Under the pieces are notes generated by a model. The model saw only the letters and a program-made list of their open reading frames with translations. It was not told the origin of the DNA and did no database searches. From positions 186,001-250,000 of the forward strand of contig NZ_CP063373.1 of assembly GCF_015160855.1 (NCBI RefSeq): a stretch of 64,000 nucleotides of DNA, in the 5' to 3' direction. The DNA comes from Streptomyces ferrugineus. Its GTDB lineage: Bacteria > Actinomycetota > Actinomycetes > Streptomycetales > Streptomycetaceae. This document shows, piece after piece, positions 1 to 8,093 of this stretch. The position numbers and the translations under genes were made by a program. Position 1 is the stretch's first letter. The number at the start of each line of letters is the position of its first letter.

Positions 1-113
1 GCCCTGGAGAGGTGCTCCATGGAGGTGCCGTCGTAGCCGCGCTCGTTGAAGACCCGCACGGCGACGGAGAGCAGGGTCTCCGGGGTGTACGTGTCGCGCT
101 TGGCGGTGGTCAT
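1..113 (-). CDS. TetR-family transcriptional regulator, N-terminal fragment
   Basis: Only the first 37 codons are in the window; the gene runs off the left edge. The peptide starts MTTAKRDTYTPETLLSVAVR and continues with a FNERGYDGTSMEHLS segment, the helix 1 to recognition-helix layout of TetR DNA-binding domains (a G-Y/F-x-x-T-S/T motif before the turn). The ATG overlaps the TGA of the upstream 3-hydroxyacyl-CoA dehydrogenase (ATGA), so the two are cotranscribed. With paaN and a TetR-type palindrome next door, it is probably the PaaR-like repressor that senses phenylacetyl-CoA. The family call is clear; the ligand is inferred from context. Confidence 0.8.
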   Translation of the reverse strand, partial: MTTAKRDTYTPETLLSVAVRVFNERGYDGTSMEHLSR

Positions 114-1627
114 GAGGTGCTGCCCTCCCGCTTGTCGGAGGCGTACGCGTGGCGGTACAGCGCGAGGGACGGCGCGTAGCGGCCGGACGGCTCGCGTACG
201 TGCAGCTCGTCCAGCACGTCGTAGGCCCAGCCGCGGCCGAGCCTGCGGCTCCATTCGAAGGGCCCCATGGGGTAGTTGACCCCGAGCCGCATCGCGGTGT
301 CGATGTCCTCCTCGGTGGCCACGCCCTTGGCGACGGCGTCGTGCGCCAGGTCGACGATCCTCGCGACCGTGCGGGCGACGATCATGCCGGGGACGTCCCC
401 GATGACGCTGACCCGCTTGCCGAGCGCCTGGAAGAGCCCGGTGGCCTCGGCGAGGGTCTGCGGCGAGGTGTCCTGGGAGGCGGACAGGGCGATGCGGGTG
501 GCCCGGCGGTAGTCGAGGGCGAGGTCGAAGTAGACGACGTCCCGGAACTCCACCGACGTCTGGCCGTCGGCGAGCGCGAGCTGGCCGCCGCTGGGCAGCA
601 CCAGGCGGGTGCCGTGGTCCTCGGCCTCCTCGCGCACCGGGACGCCCGCCTCGCGGATCAGCGCGAGCAGCTCGGAGGCGGGGCCCAGGTCGCCCTCTAC
701 GACGACGTGGGCGGGCGGCTGCTGCTTCTCGGCGGTGTGCGGCTCGTCGCGTTCGGCGTCCTCCGCGTAGTCGTACCAGCCGTGCCCGCTCTTGCGCCCG
801 AGCCGCCCGGACTCGACCAGGCGCCGCTGGGCGAGCGACGGCGTGAAGCGCACGTCCTGGAAGAAGGACTCCCACACCGAGCGCGTCACGGACTCGTTGA
901 CGTCCTGCCCGATGAGGTCGGTGAGCTCGAAGGCGCCCATCCGGAAGCCGCCGCACTCGCGCAGGACGGCATCGATGGTGGCCGGGTCGGCTCCCTGCGC
1001 CTCGTAGACCGCGAAGGCCTCCGCGTAGAAGGGCCGGGCGATGCGGTTGACGATGAAGCCGGGGGTGTCGGCGCAGGCGACCGGCGTCTTGCCCCAGGCG
1101 CGTGCGGTCTCGTACGCGCGCGTGGCGTACGTGACGTCGGTGGCGAACCCGGAGACGACCTCGACGAGGGGGAGCAGCGGGGCCGGATTGAAGAAGTGCA
1201 GGCCCACGAAGCGGCCGGGAAGGCGCAGGGCGCCACCGATCGCCGTGACCGACAGGGACGAGGTGTTGGTGGCGAGCAGGCAGTCCTCGCCGACGACGCC
1301 CTCCAGCTCGCGCAGCAGCTCCTGCTTGACGTCGAGGCGCTCCAGGACCGCCTCGACGACGAGGGCGCAGTCCGCGAGGTCGGCGAGGGACTCGGCGGGC
1401 AGCAGCCGCGCGCGGGCCGCGTCGCGGTCGGCGCCGGTGAGCCGGTCCTTCTCGACGAGCCGGTCCAGGCGGGCGCCGATCGCGTCGGCCGCGTCCCGGG
1501 CCCGCCCGGCGACGGCGTCGTACAGCCGTACGGGATGGCCCGCGACCAGCGCGACCTGGGCGATGCCCTGGCCCATGGTGCCGGCGCCGACGACGGCCAC
1601 GGGGCTGCTGAGGTCGAGTGCTGTCAT
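110..1627 (-). CDS. 3-hydroxyacyl-CoA dehydrogenase (PaaH-like, 505 aa)
   Basis: NAD-dependent oxidation of 3-hydroxyacyl-CoA to 3-oxoacyl-CoA, as in beta-oxidation and the late phenylacetate pathway. The N-terminus carries the Rossmann dinucleotide motif GAGTMGQG near residue 15. A 3HCDH catalytic region follows (HFFNPAPLLPLVEVV near residue 144, then NTSS and PGFIVNR). A second, shorter C-terminal 3HCDH repeat is marked by PGMIVARTVARI and GVNYPMGPFEW. About 500 aa is normal for this two-repeat actinobacterial form. ATG 1627 has a good GGGAGG ribosome site. It is divergent from paaN across a shared operator and overlaps the TetR start by 4 bp. Confidence 0.9.
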   Translation of the reverse strand: MTALDLSSPVAVVGAGTMGQGIAQVALVAGHPVRLYDAVAGRARDAADAIGARLDRLVEKDRLTGADRDAARARLLPAESLADLADCALVVEAVLERLDVKQELLRELEGVVGEDCLLATNTSSLSVTAIGGALRLPGRFVGLHFFNPAPLLPLVEVVSGFATDVTYATRAYETARAWGKTPVACADTPGFIVNRIARPFYAEAFAVYEAQGADPATIDAVLRECGGFRMGAFELTDLIGQDVNESVTRSVWESFFQDVRFTPSLAQRRLVESGRLGRKSGHGWYDYAEDAERDEPHTAEKQQPPAHVVVEGDLGPASELLALIREAGVPVREEAEDHGTRLVLPSGGQLALADGQTSVEFRDVVYFDLALDYRRATRIALSASQDTSPQTLAEATGLFQALGKRVSVIGDVPGMIVARTVARIVDLAHDAVAKGVATEEDIDTAMRLGVNYPMGPFEWSRRLGRGWAYDVLDELHVREPSGRYAPSLALYRHAYASDKREGSTS

Positions 1628-1678
1628 GTGCGCGATCCTCCCGCACGGGGTTTTCCACAGATGCGGCGGACCCCCTTG

Positions 1679-1698
1679 AACCGACCGATCGTTCGGTT
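1679..1698. promoter_or_regulatory. PaaR-type palindromic operator between divergent genes
   Basis: The 20 bases AACCGACCGATCGTTCGGTT form an inverted repeat with 18 of 20 positions symmetric. Inside it, 1684-1697 reads ACCG-AT-CG-TT-CGGT, which fits the ACCGNNCGNNCGGT core I recall for actinobacterial PaaR repressors. It lies in the 159-bp gap between the divergent dehydrogenase and paaN genes, with a TetR gene next door, so it likely represses both directions. Binding by that particular TetR protein is inferred. Confidence 0.6.
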
Positions 1699-1786
1699 AC
1701 TCTAACTCTGACTGCCTGTTTCTGCCCATGTTCTGCCCAGGTCATGAGCTCGACGGAGAGCTCAGGAAACGAGGAGTTGGTCCCGC

Positions 1787-3481
1787 ATGGCCACCGCCCA
1801 ACTGACCGCCCACGAGCTGATCGCCAAGCACCGGCCCACCCTCGACCAGGCGCTGGAAGCGATCCGCACACGCGCGTACTGGTCGCCGCACCCCGAGCAC
1901 CCCAAGGCCTACGGCGAGAACGGCAGCCTGGACGCGGCGGCGGGCAAGGCCGCCTTCGACGCCCTCCTGGGCAACCGCCTCGACCTCGGCCAGGCCGGCA
2001 CGGACGACTGGGTGGGCGGCGAGGTCTCCCCGTACGGCATCGAGCTGGGCGTCGAGTATCCGCACGCGGACATCGACCAGCTCCTGCCGGCCATGAAGGC
2101 CGGTCAGCGGGAGTGGCGGGACGCGGGCGCGGAGATGCGCGCGGTGGTGTGCCTGGAGATCCTCAAGCGGATCAGCGACCGGACCCACGAGTTCGCGCAC
2201 GCGGTCATGCACACCTCCGGCCAGGCGTTCATGATGGCGTTCCAGGCGGGCGGCCCGCATGCGCAGGACCGCGGTCTGGAGGCGGTGGCGTACGCCTACG
2301 TCGAGCAGGTCCGCACCCCCGACACCGCGGAGTGGACCAAGCCGCAGGGCAAGCGCGACCCGCTGGCGCTGAACAAGCAGTTCACGCCGGTCCCGCGCGG
2401 CATCGCCCTGCTCATCGGCTGCAACACCTTCCCGACCTGGAACGGCTACCCGGGCCTGTTCGCCTCCCTCGCCACCGGCAACGCGGTCCTGGTCAAGCCC
2501 CACCCGCGCGCGGTGCTGCCGCTCGCGCTCACCGTGCAGGCCGCCCGGCAGGTGCTCGCCGAGGCGGGCTTCGACCCGAACCTGGTGGCGCTGGCCGCCG
2601 AGCGCCCCGACGAGGGCATCGCGAAGACCCTGGCCCTCCGCCCGGAGATCCGGATCATCGACTACACGGGCTCGACCGTGTTCGGCGACTGGCTGGAGGC
2701 CAACGCCCGCCAGGCGCAGGTCCACACGGAGAAGGCCGGCGTCAACACGGTGATCGTCGACTCGACGGACAACTACAAGGGGATGCTGTCCAACCTGGCC
2801 TTCTCCCTCTCCCTGTACAGCGGCCAGATGTGCACCACCCCGCAGAACCTGCTCGTCCCCCGCGACGGCATCCGCACCGACGAGGGCCCCAAGACCTACG
2901 ACGAGGTCGTCGCCGACCTCTCGCGCGCGGTCGACGGCCTCCTCGGCGACGACGCCCGCGCGAACGCGCTGCTCGGCGCGATCGTCAACCCGGACGTGAA
3001 GGCGCGCCTGGAGGCCGCGGCCGGGCTGGGCGAAGTCGCCCTCGCCTCGCGGGAGGTCGCGAATCCGGAGTTCCCGGACGCGGTGGTCCGCACACCGGTG
3101 ATCGTGAAGCTGGACGGGGCCAAGCCGGACGACGAGGCCGCCTACATGAGCGAGTGCTTCGGGCCGGTGTCGTTCGCCGTGGCGGTCGACTCGGCGGCGC
3201 ACGCGGTGGAGCTGCTGCGGCGGACCGTGCGGGAGAAGGGCGCGATGACCGTCGGGGCGTACACCACCGACGACGAGGTCGAGCAGGCCGTCCAGGAGGC
3301 GTGCCTGGAGGAGGCGGCCCAGCTGTCGCTGAACCTCACGGGCGGGGTGTACGTCAACCAGACGGCCGCCTTCTCCGACTTCCACGGATCGGGTGGCAAC
3401 CCGGCGGCCAACTCGGCGCTCACCGACGGGGCGTTCGTCGCCAACCGGTTCCGGGTCGTCGAGGTGCGTCGGGAGGCCTAG
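1787..3481 (+). CDS. paaN: Phenylacetic acid degradation protein PaaN (aldehyde dehydrogenase family)
   Basis: 564-aa member of the PaaN branch of the aldehyde dehydrogenase superfamily. The fold is recognisable: a PRGIALLIGCNTFPTWNGYPG nucleotide-binding entry region near residue 205, LVKPHPRAVLPLA, a IIDYTGSTVFGDWLE stretch, and the nucleophile cysteine in SGQMCTTPQN near residue 346. The C-terminus has SGGNPAANS. GAGGAG sits about 10 nt before ATG 1787. PaaN is annotated in phenylacetate catabolism, but its exact reaction in actinobacteria is less certain than that of PaaZ. It is divergent from the 3-hydroxyacyl-CoA dehydrogenase, and its TAG stop is shared as a CTAG palindrome with the convergent methyltransferase. 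Confidence 0.88.
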   Translation: MATAQLTAHELIAKHRPTLDQALEAIRTRAYWSPHPEHPKAYGENGSLDAAAGKAAFDALLGNRLDLGQAGTDDWVGGEVSPYGIELGVEYPHADIDQLLPAMKAGQREWRDAGAEMRAVVCLEILKRISDRTHEFAHAVMHTSGQAFMMAFQAGGPHAQDRGLEAVAYAYVEQVRTPDTAEWTKPQGKRDPLALNKQFTPVPRGIALLIGCNTFPTWNGYPGLFASLATGNAVLVKPHPRAVLPLALTVQAARQVLAEAGFDPNLVALAAERPDEGIAKTLALRPEIRIIDYTGSTVFGDWLEANARQAQVHTEKAGVNTVIVDSTDNYKGMLSNLAFSLSLYSGQMCTTPQNLLVPRDGIRTDEGPKTYDEVVADLSRAVDGLLGDDARANALLGAIVNPDVKARLEAAAGLGEVALASREVANPEFPDAVVRTPVIVKLDGAKPDDEAAYMSECFGPVSFAVAVDSAAHAVELLRRTVREKGAMTVGAYTTDDEVEQAVQEACLEEAAQLSLNLTGGVYVNQTAAFSDFHGSGGNPAANSALTDGAFVANRFRVVEVRREA

Positions 3482-4221
3482 ACGCCCTGACCGCTGCCGA
3501 GGCTCCAGTGGTACAGCGTCATCGCCACGCTCGTCGCCAGGTTGTAGCTGGAGACCTGGGGGCGCATCGGCAGGGCCAGCAAATGGTCGGCACGCGCGCG
3601 TAGTTCGGCCGACAGGCCGCTGCGCTCCGATCCGAAGGCGAGGACGGCGTCGTCCGGGAGCTTGCTGCCCCGGATGTCGTCGCCCTCCGGGTCGAGCGCG
3701 AAGAGCGGGCCGGGCGGCAGCTCGGCCACCGCCAGCCGCTCCACCGCCGTCGCGAAGTGCAGTCCCGCCCCGCCGCGCACGACCGTCGGATGCCAGGGGT
3801 CCAGCGTGCCGGTGGTGACCACGCCGGTCGCGCCGAAACCGGCGGCCAGGCGGATCACCGCGCCCGCGTTGCCGAGGTTGCGGGGGTTGTCGAGGACCAC
3901 GACCGGGGCGGTGCGCGGGGTGTGCGCCAGCCTGTCGAGGTTGGCCGCGCGGGACGGACGTACCGCCAACGCGGCCACCGCGGTGGGGTGCGGGCGGGGG
4001 ACGAGGGAGGTGTACGTCGGCTCCGGGACCTCGGTCAGCAGCGCGTCCAGGGCGTCCCGTACGTCCGGCGCCAGTTCGTCGGCGAGAGCCAGCGTGGCCT
4101 CGCGGTCGACGGTGACCGCGACCGGGACCTCGGCTCCGAAGCGCACGGCGTGCTTGAGGGCGTGGAAGCCGTCGAGCAGTACGGCGGCCTGGGCGAGCCG
4201 GTTCCAGGTGGTCACGGTCAT
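3478..4221 (-). CDS. TrmH/SpoU-family RNA 2'-O-methyltransferase
   Basis: 247-aa SPOUT methyltransferase, probably modifying ribose in tRNA or rRNA with S-adenosylmethionine. The three SPOUT motifs are visible: motif 1 NPRNLGNAGAVIRLAAGFG, motif 2 AFGSERSGLS, and motif 3 LPMRPQVSSYNLATSVAMTL, which builds the SAM-binding trefoil knot at the C-terminus. The N-terminal ~100 residues are the substrate-recognition part. ATG 4221 overlaps the upstream HTTM gene stop as ATGA, so the two are translationally coupled. It is convergent with paaN. The specific target nucleotide cannot be read from sequence. Confidence 0.88.
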   Translation of the reverse strand: MTVTTWNRLAQAAVLLDGFHALKHAVRFGAEVPVAVTVDREATLALADELAPDVRDALDALLTEVPEPTYTSLVPRPHPTAVAALAVRPSRAANLDRLAHTPRTAPVVVLDNPRNLGNAGAVIRLAAGFGATGVVTTGTLDPWHPTVVRGGAGLHFATAVERLAVAELPPGPLFALDPEGDDIRGSKLPDDAVLAFGSERSGLSAELRARADHLLALPMRPQVSSYNLATSVAMTLYHWSLGSGQGV

Positions 4222-5444
4222 GCCGTGAAGCCTACGTGCGCGTGCTCGGGGTTCTCCGGGGTGCGCGGTCCGGGCAGCCCCGTACGGTCCTCACCGCGCC
4301 GCACCAGACGCCAGAGCCGTCCACGCGCGCGTGCCGCCCAGCCGCCCATGCGGCGCAGGAACGTCGTCGGCAGGAAGACCGCGTCCGCGGCGATCATCGC
4401 CAGGGAGAAGAACGGCAGGCCGAGGACGATCGCGATCACCGCGTGCTCGGTGATCATCGCGCCGAGGAGGGCGTTCTTGACCCGCCGGTTGAACAGCGTG
4501 AACGGGAAGGCGACCTGCACGATGACCGTGCCGTAGGTGATGAGCATCACCATGGTGCCGCTGGAGGACAGCAGGTCGGCGAGGGCGGGCCAGGGCGAGA
4601 AGTAGTCGAGGTGCAGGGGGTAGTAGACGGCGGTGCCGTCCTGCCAGCGCGTGCCCTGGATCTTGTACCAGCCGGCGGTGGCGTAGATCAGGCACGCCTC
4701 CGCCATGATCACCAGCAGGGCGCCGTTGTGCGCGATGTTGCCGATGACGTCGAGCAGGATGCGCGGCTGGGCGGTGCGCGCGCGGCGGCCGACGATCCAC
4801 CACACGCCCAGTGCCGTCCAGACCAGCCACAGGATCACCGGCACGGTCAGATCGCCGCCGAGGCGGCCCGCCGCGGTCACCGCGACCAGCGCGAACCCGG
4901 ACACGCTCCACAGGGCCGGGCCCACCCGGTCCGGCGCGATCCGCTCGCCACGCGCGCGTGCCTCGCGCTCGCGCCGCGCCCGGCGCTCGTCCAGCGACCA
5001 GACCTGGCCACAGCGTGTGAAGACGAGGTAGACGCACATCAGGTGCAGCACGTTGTCGCCGCCGTCGCCCATGAAGACGGAGCGGTTCTGCAGCGAGAGC
5101 ACCCCGACCATGAACAGCACGGACATGGTGCGGGTACGCCAGCCGAGCAGCAGCAGGACGCTGGTCAGGACGGCGAAGACGTAGACGCTCTCGAACCACA
5201 ACCCGTCCCTCGACCAGATCAGGGCGGTGAAGGAGCCGTTCGTCCCGATGAGCTGCTGGGCGAGGTCGAAGTCCCAGGGGCCGTCGGGTCCGTACAGCTC
5301 ATGGCGGTGGGGAAGCTCACGCAGCAGGAACAGCAGCCAGGTCGCGGTGAAGCCGATGCGGATCACGGCCGTCTGGTACGGGCCGAGCGCGGACTCGGTG
5401 ACACGGGCGATGGCGGAGGAGACCGCGAGGGCGAAGTGGCTCAC
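4218..5444 (-). CDS. HTTM domain membrane protein (vitamin K carboxylase-like)
   Basis: 408-aa polytopic membrane protein with an HTTM domain, the module related to vitamin K-dependent gamma-carboxylase. Hydrophobic segments alternate with short loops from about residue 20 to 380, including SVLLLLGWRTRTMSVLFMVG and an aromatic GWYKIQGTRWQDGTAVYYPL loop typical of this family. I chose the GTG at 5444 because it overlaps the upstream DUF5819 stop as GTGA; an in-frame upstream ATG would add 30 residues inside that gene. The HTTM/DUF5819 pair is commonly adjacent in actinobacteria and likely works together. No enzymatic activity is demonstrated. Confidence 0.82.
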   Translation of the reverse strand: MSHFALAVSSAIARVTESALGPYQTAVIRIGFTATWLLFLLRELPHRHELYGPDGPWDFDLAQQLIGTNGSFTALIWSRDGLWFESVYVFAVLTSVLLLLGWRTRTMSVLFMVGVLSLQNRSVFMGDGGDNVLHLMCVYLVFTRCGQVWSLDERRARREREARARGERIAPDRVGPALWSVSGFALVAVTAAGRLGGDLTVPVILWLVWTALGVWWIVGRRARTAQPRILLDVIGNIAHNGALLVIMAEACLIYATAGWYKIQGTRWQDGTAVYYPLHLDYFSPWPALADLLSSSGTMVMLITYGTVIVQVAFPFTLFNRRVKNALLGAMITEHAVIAIVLGLPFFSLAMIAADAVFLPTTFLRRMGGWAARARGRLWRLVRRGEDRTGLPGPRTPENPEHAHVGFTA

Positions 5445-6220
5445 CGGGCGGCTCCCGCTGTCTCGCCGTCCGGGATCGACCACCAGGGCAGCACGCGATA
5501 GGTCGCCTTGCCGGAGATCTGCTCCTCGCTCCACTTCGGCGGGGGCACATTGGTGGTGCGGGAACGGACCTGGACGCGTTCGACGACGCCACCGGCCCCG
5601 GCCGCGTTCGCGCGGTCGAGGCGCAGCTGCACTATGTGCCGCAGATAGGTCTCGGACAGGGCGCCGCGCAGACCCATGGGCTGGTTCTCGGCGTCATGCG
5701 TGGCGACGAAGAAGTCCCAGGCCCGGCGCAGCTCGTTCTGCTGGGTGTGGCTGGGCAGCAGATTGCCGTCGATGGCCCGGCCGTCCTGGGCGGACAGGTC
5801 GTACCAGCCGGTGGTGCGGGTGCCGCCGCCGGCCGTGTCGACCTGGGCGCGGACCTGCACCGCGATGTTCTGCTGGAGCGGGTTGGGGGCGAACAGCTTC
5901 CAGTTCTGCTCGAACTCCGGGTATATCCAGTCGTCGATCGCCTTCCCGTGCTTCTTGGTGACCGTGTTCGGCGGGGCGACATGCAGAAAGACCATGCCGA
6001 CGTGGACACAGACGGTGATGGCCACGACCGCGAGGGCGAGCGCGGCGCCGATCTGGTAGCGCAGGGAGAGGGCGGCGACGCCGGTGCGGGGTTCCGGTTC
6101 GGGCGGCGGCGGGGCGGCGGGGGACACGTCGGAGGGCAGGGGCGCGTCGGCGGGCGGCACGGGCTGCGGCTCCTCGCGCGGCCCACGCCGGGCCGCCGAG
6201 CCTGCGTCGTACGCGTCCAT
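5441..6220 (-). CDS. DUF5819 family membrane-anchored protein
   Basis: 259-aa protein with a charged, proline-rich N-terminus (EEPQPVPPADAPLPSDVSP) and one transmembrane segment near residues 65-90 (ALALAVVAITVCVHVGMVFL). The extracytoplasmic domain contains PEFEQNWKLFAPNPLQQNI, the hallmark W-x-F-A-P-x-P motif of this family. ATG 6220 begins MDAYDAGSAARR; the longer open frame upstream lacks a start with coding character. It is translationally coupled to the HTTM gene and may be its partner. Function unknown. Confidence 0.75.
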   Translation of the reverse strand: MDAYDAGSAARRGPREEPQPVPPADAPLPSDVSPAAPPPPEPEPRTGVAALSLRYQIGAALALAVVAITVCVHVGMVFLHVAPPNTVTKKHGKAIDDWIYPEFEQNWKLFAPNPLQQNIAVQVRAQVDTAGGGTRTTGWYDLSAQDGRAIDGNLLPSHTQQNELRRAWDFFVATHDAENQPMGLRGALSETYLRHIVQLRLDRANAAGAGGVVERVQVRSRTTNVPPPKWSEEQISGKATYRVLPWWSIPDGETAGAAR

Positions 6221-6405
6221 CCTGTCCCGTTCCCCGATTCCGGTCCGTCCTGCCTCGGCGCTCGCACGGGAACGGTACTCAGGCCCACCCGCCGGGCACA
6301 GCCCCTGTCGGGCCGCCGTTGCCGACACCCTACGGGGGTCCCACCACGCCTCGCTGGCTCGCGGCGGGCCCTCACGGGACCCGCACACGCGCCATTCCCT
6401 TCTTC

Positions 6406-6419
6406 TAGAACCTGTTCTA
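6406..6419. promoter_or_regulatory. KstR-type operator TAGAAC-CT-GTTCTA
   Basis: A 14-bp palindrome with perfect 6-bp arms lies 47 bp before the GTG of the acyl-CoA dehydrogenase. It satisfies the TnnAACnnGTTnnA motif described for the mycobacterial cholesterol-catabolism repressor KstR at every fixed position. This suggests control by a KstR-family TetR repressor encoded elsewhere. The match is direct; the regulator is inferred. Confidence 0.6.
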
Positions 6420-6465
6420 TCTTGACGCACCGTCAGATCGGCGTGCGTGTGGAAGGGCAGGGACC

Positions 6466-7599
6466 GTGGACTTCACCTTCACCGAGGAGCAGCAGGCGGC
6501 GGCCGAGGCGGCGCGCGGGGTGTTCGCCGGGGTCGCGCCGGACGCCGTGCCCTCTCCCGCGCTCACCCCGGGCGCCGTGGCCGACACCTTCGACCGCCCG
6601 CTGTGGCACCGGCTCGCGGACGCGGACCTGCTGAGCCTGCTGCTCACGCAGGAGTACGGCGGCGCGGGCCTCGACGCCGTCGCGCTGTGCCTGGTGCTGC
6701 GCGAGTCGGCGAAGGTGCTGGCCCGGGTGCCGCTGCTGGAGAGCTGCGCCGCGACGGCGGCCGTCCAGGCGTACGGCGGCCCCGAGCTGAAGGCCGGGCT
6801 GCTGGCGCGGGCGGGGCGCGGGGAGGTCGTGCTGACGGTCGCCGCGCACGGGCGCACCGGCCACGACGGCGCCGAGCTCGCGGTGGCGGCACGGCAGGAG
6901 GGCTCCGGATGGGTGCTGGACGGGGTGCAGACCGCGGTTCCCTGGGCCTACGACGCCGATCTCGTCCTCGTGCCGGCCCGGACCGCCGCCGACCGCACCG
7001 TCCTCGCGCCGGTGCCGCGCGACGCGGAGGGCGTCTCACTCGCCGAGCAGTTCTCGACCAGCGGGGAACGGCTGGGGGAGCTGCGGCTGGAGTCGGTGCG
7101 GCTCGCGGCGCGGGACGTCATCGACGCCGAGGGGGCGTGGGAGTGGCTGCGGGAGCTGCTGGCCACGGGGACGTGCGCGCTGGCGCTCGGGCTGGGGGAG
7201 CGGGTGCTGGGAATGACGTCCGAGTACGCGAGCAAACGGGAGCAGTTCGGGCATCCGATCGCCACGTTCCAGGCGGTCGCCGTGCAGTCCGCCGACCGGT
7301 ACATCGACCTGCGCGCGATGGAGGCCACGCTGTGGCAGGCCGCGTGGCGGATCGCCTCGGGGGCGCCGGGGGCACTGCCCGCCTCCGGGGACGTCGCCGT
7401 GGCCAAGATCTGGGCCTCGGAGGGCGTACGGCGGATCGTGCAGACCGCCCAGCATCTGCACGGCGGCTTCGGCGCCGACGTCGACTATCCGCTGCACCGG
7501 TACCACGCCTGGGCCAAGCACCTGGAACTGGCGCTCGGCCCGGCGGCGGCGCACGAGGAGGCGCTGGGGGATCTGCTGGCGGCGCACCCACTGGCATGA
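6466..7599 (+). CDS. Acyl-CoA dehydrogenase family protein
   Basis: 377-aa FAD-dependent acyl-CoA dehydrogenase. The N-terminal helical domain starts DFTFTEEQQAAAEAARGVF, the middle beta domain includes QTAVPWAYDADLVLVPA, and the C-terminal helical domain contains SKREQFGHPIATFQAVA and QHLHGGFGADVDYPLHRYHA, typical of the FadE-type enzymes used on steroid or branched side chains. GTG 6466 is the only start compatible with the family N-terminus. The KstR-like palindrome directly upstream suggests a steroid or fatty acid substrate. There are no other steroid genes beside it. The exact substrate is unknown. Confidence 0.85.
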   Translation: MDFTFTEEQQAAAEAARGVFAGVAPDAVPSPALTPGAVADTFDRPLWHRLADADLLSLLLTQEYGGAGLDAVALCLVLRESAKVLARVPLLESCAATAAVQAYGGPELKAGLLARAGRGEVVLTVAAHGRTGHDGAELAVAARQEGSGWVLDGVQTAVPWAYDADLVLVPARTAADRTVLAPVPRDAEGVSLAEQFSTSGERLGELRLESVRLAARDVIDAEGAWEWLRELLATGTCALALGLGERVLGMTSEYASKREQFGHPIATFQAVAVQSADRYIDLRAMEATLWQAAWRIASGAPGALPASGDVAVAKIWASEGVRRIVQTAQHLHGGFGADVDYPLHRYHAWAKHLELALGPAAAHEEALGDLLAAHPLA

Positions 7600-7617
7600 C
7601 CGGCGCGCCCGGTGCCG

Positions 7618-7965
7618 CTACAGCACGTACCCGGGCCCGCCCTCGTCGTCCACCACGGGGCGTCCGGCCGCCGCCCACACCTGCATGCCGCCGTCGACGT
7701 TCACGGCGTCGACGCCCTGCTGGACGAGGTACATCGCGACCTGCGCCGAGCGGCCGCCGGAGCGGCAGATCACATGGACGCGGCCGTCCTGCGGGGCGGC
7801 CTCGGTCAGCTCGCCGTAGCGGGCCACGAACTCGCTGATGGGGATGTGCAGTGCGCCCGCGGCGTGGCCCGCCTGCCATTCGTCGTCCTCGCGGACGTCC
7901 AGGAGGAAGTCGTCGTCCTTGAGGTCGGTGACCTCGACGGTGGGTACACCTGATCCGAAATGCAT
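7618..7965 (-). CDS. Rhodanese-like domain protein
   Basis: 115-aa single-domain sulfurtransferase-like protein. The fold markers are the LLDVREDDEWQAGHAAGALH segment (residues 21-40) and the active-site loop CRSGGRS with cysteine 67, followed by LVQQGVDAVNVDGGMQVW. Such small rhodaneses carry a persulfide on the cysteine and move sulfur to unknown acceptors. The start ATG at 7965 is set by the family N-terminus; the longer frame upstream is out-of-family. It is convergent with the acyl-CoA dehydrogenase, with 18 bp between stops. Confidence 0.88.
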   Translation of the reverse strand: MHFGSGVPTVEVTDLKDDDFLLDVREDDEWQAGHAAGALHIPISEFVARYGELTEAAPQDGRVHVICRSGGRSAQVAMYLVQQGVDAVNVDGGMQVWAAAGRPVVDDEGGPGYVL

Positions 7966-8093
7966 GACTCCGACGCTACCTGACGGGTGGGGGTGGGGCG
8001 GGGCCACTTGGGGTGGCAGCACCTTGGTGACGGCTCCTTGGCGGCGGCGCCTTGGTGCTGTCGCGCCCGTCGACCCGTCGACCCGTCGTCCCG

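Noticed and set aside
1618..3603. 661-aa plus-strand open frame overlapping paaN
   Set aside because: Alternate-frame shadow of a high-GC gene; Arg/Gly/Pro-rich with no domain. paaN in the other frame has a full family match and ribosome site.
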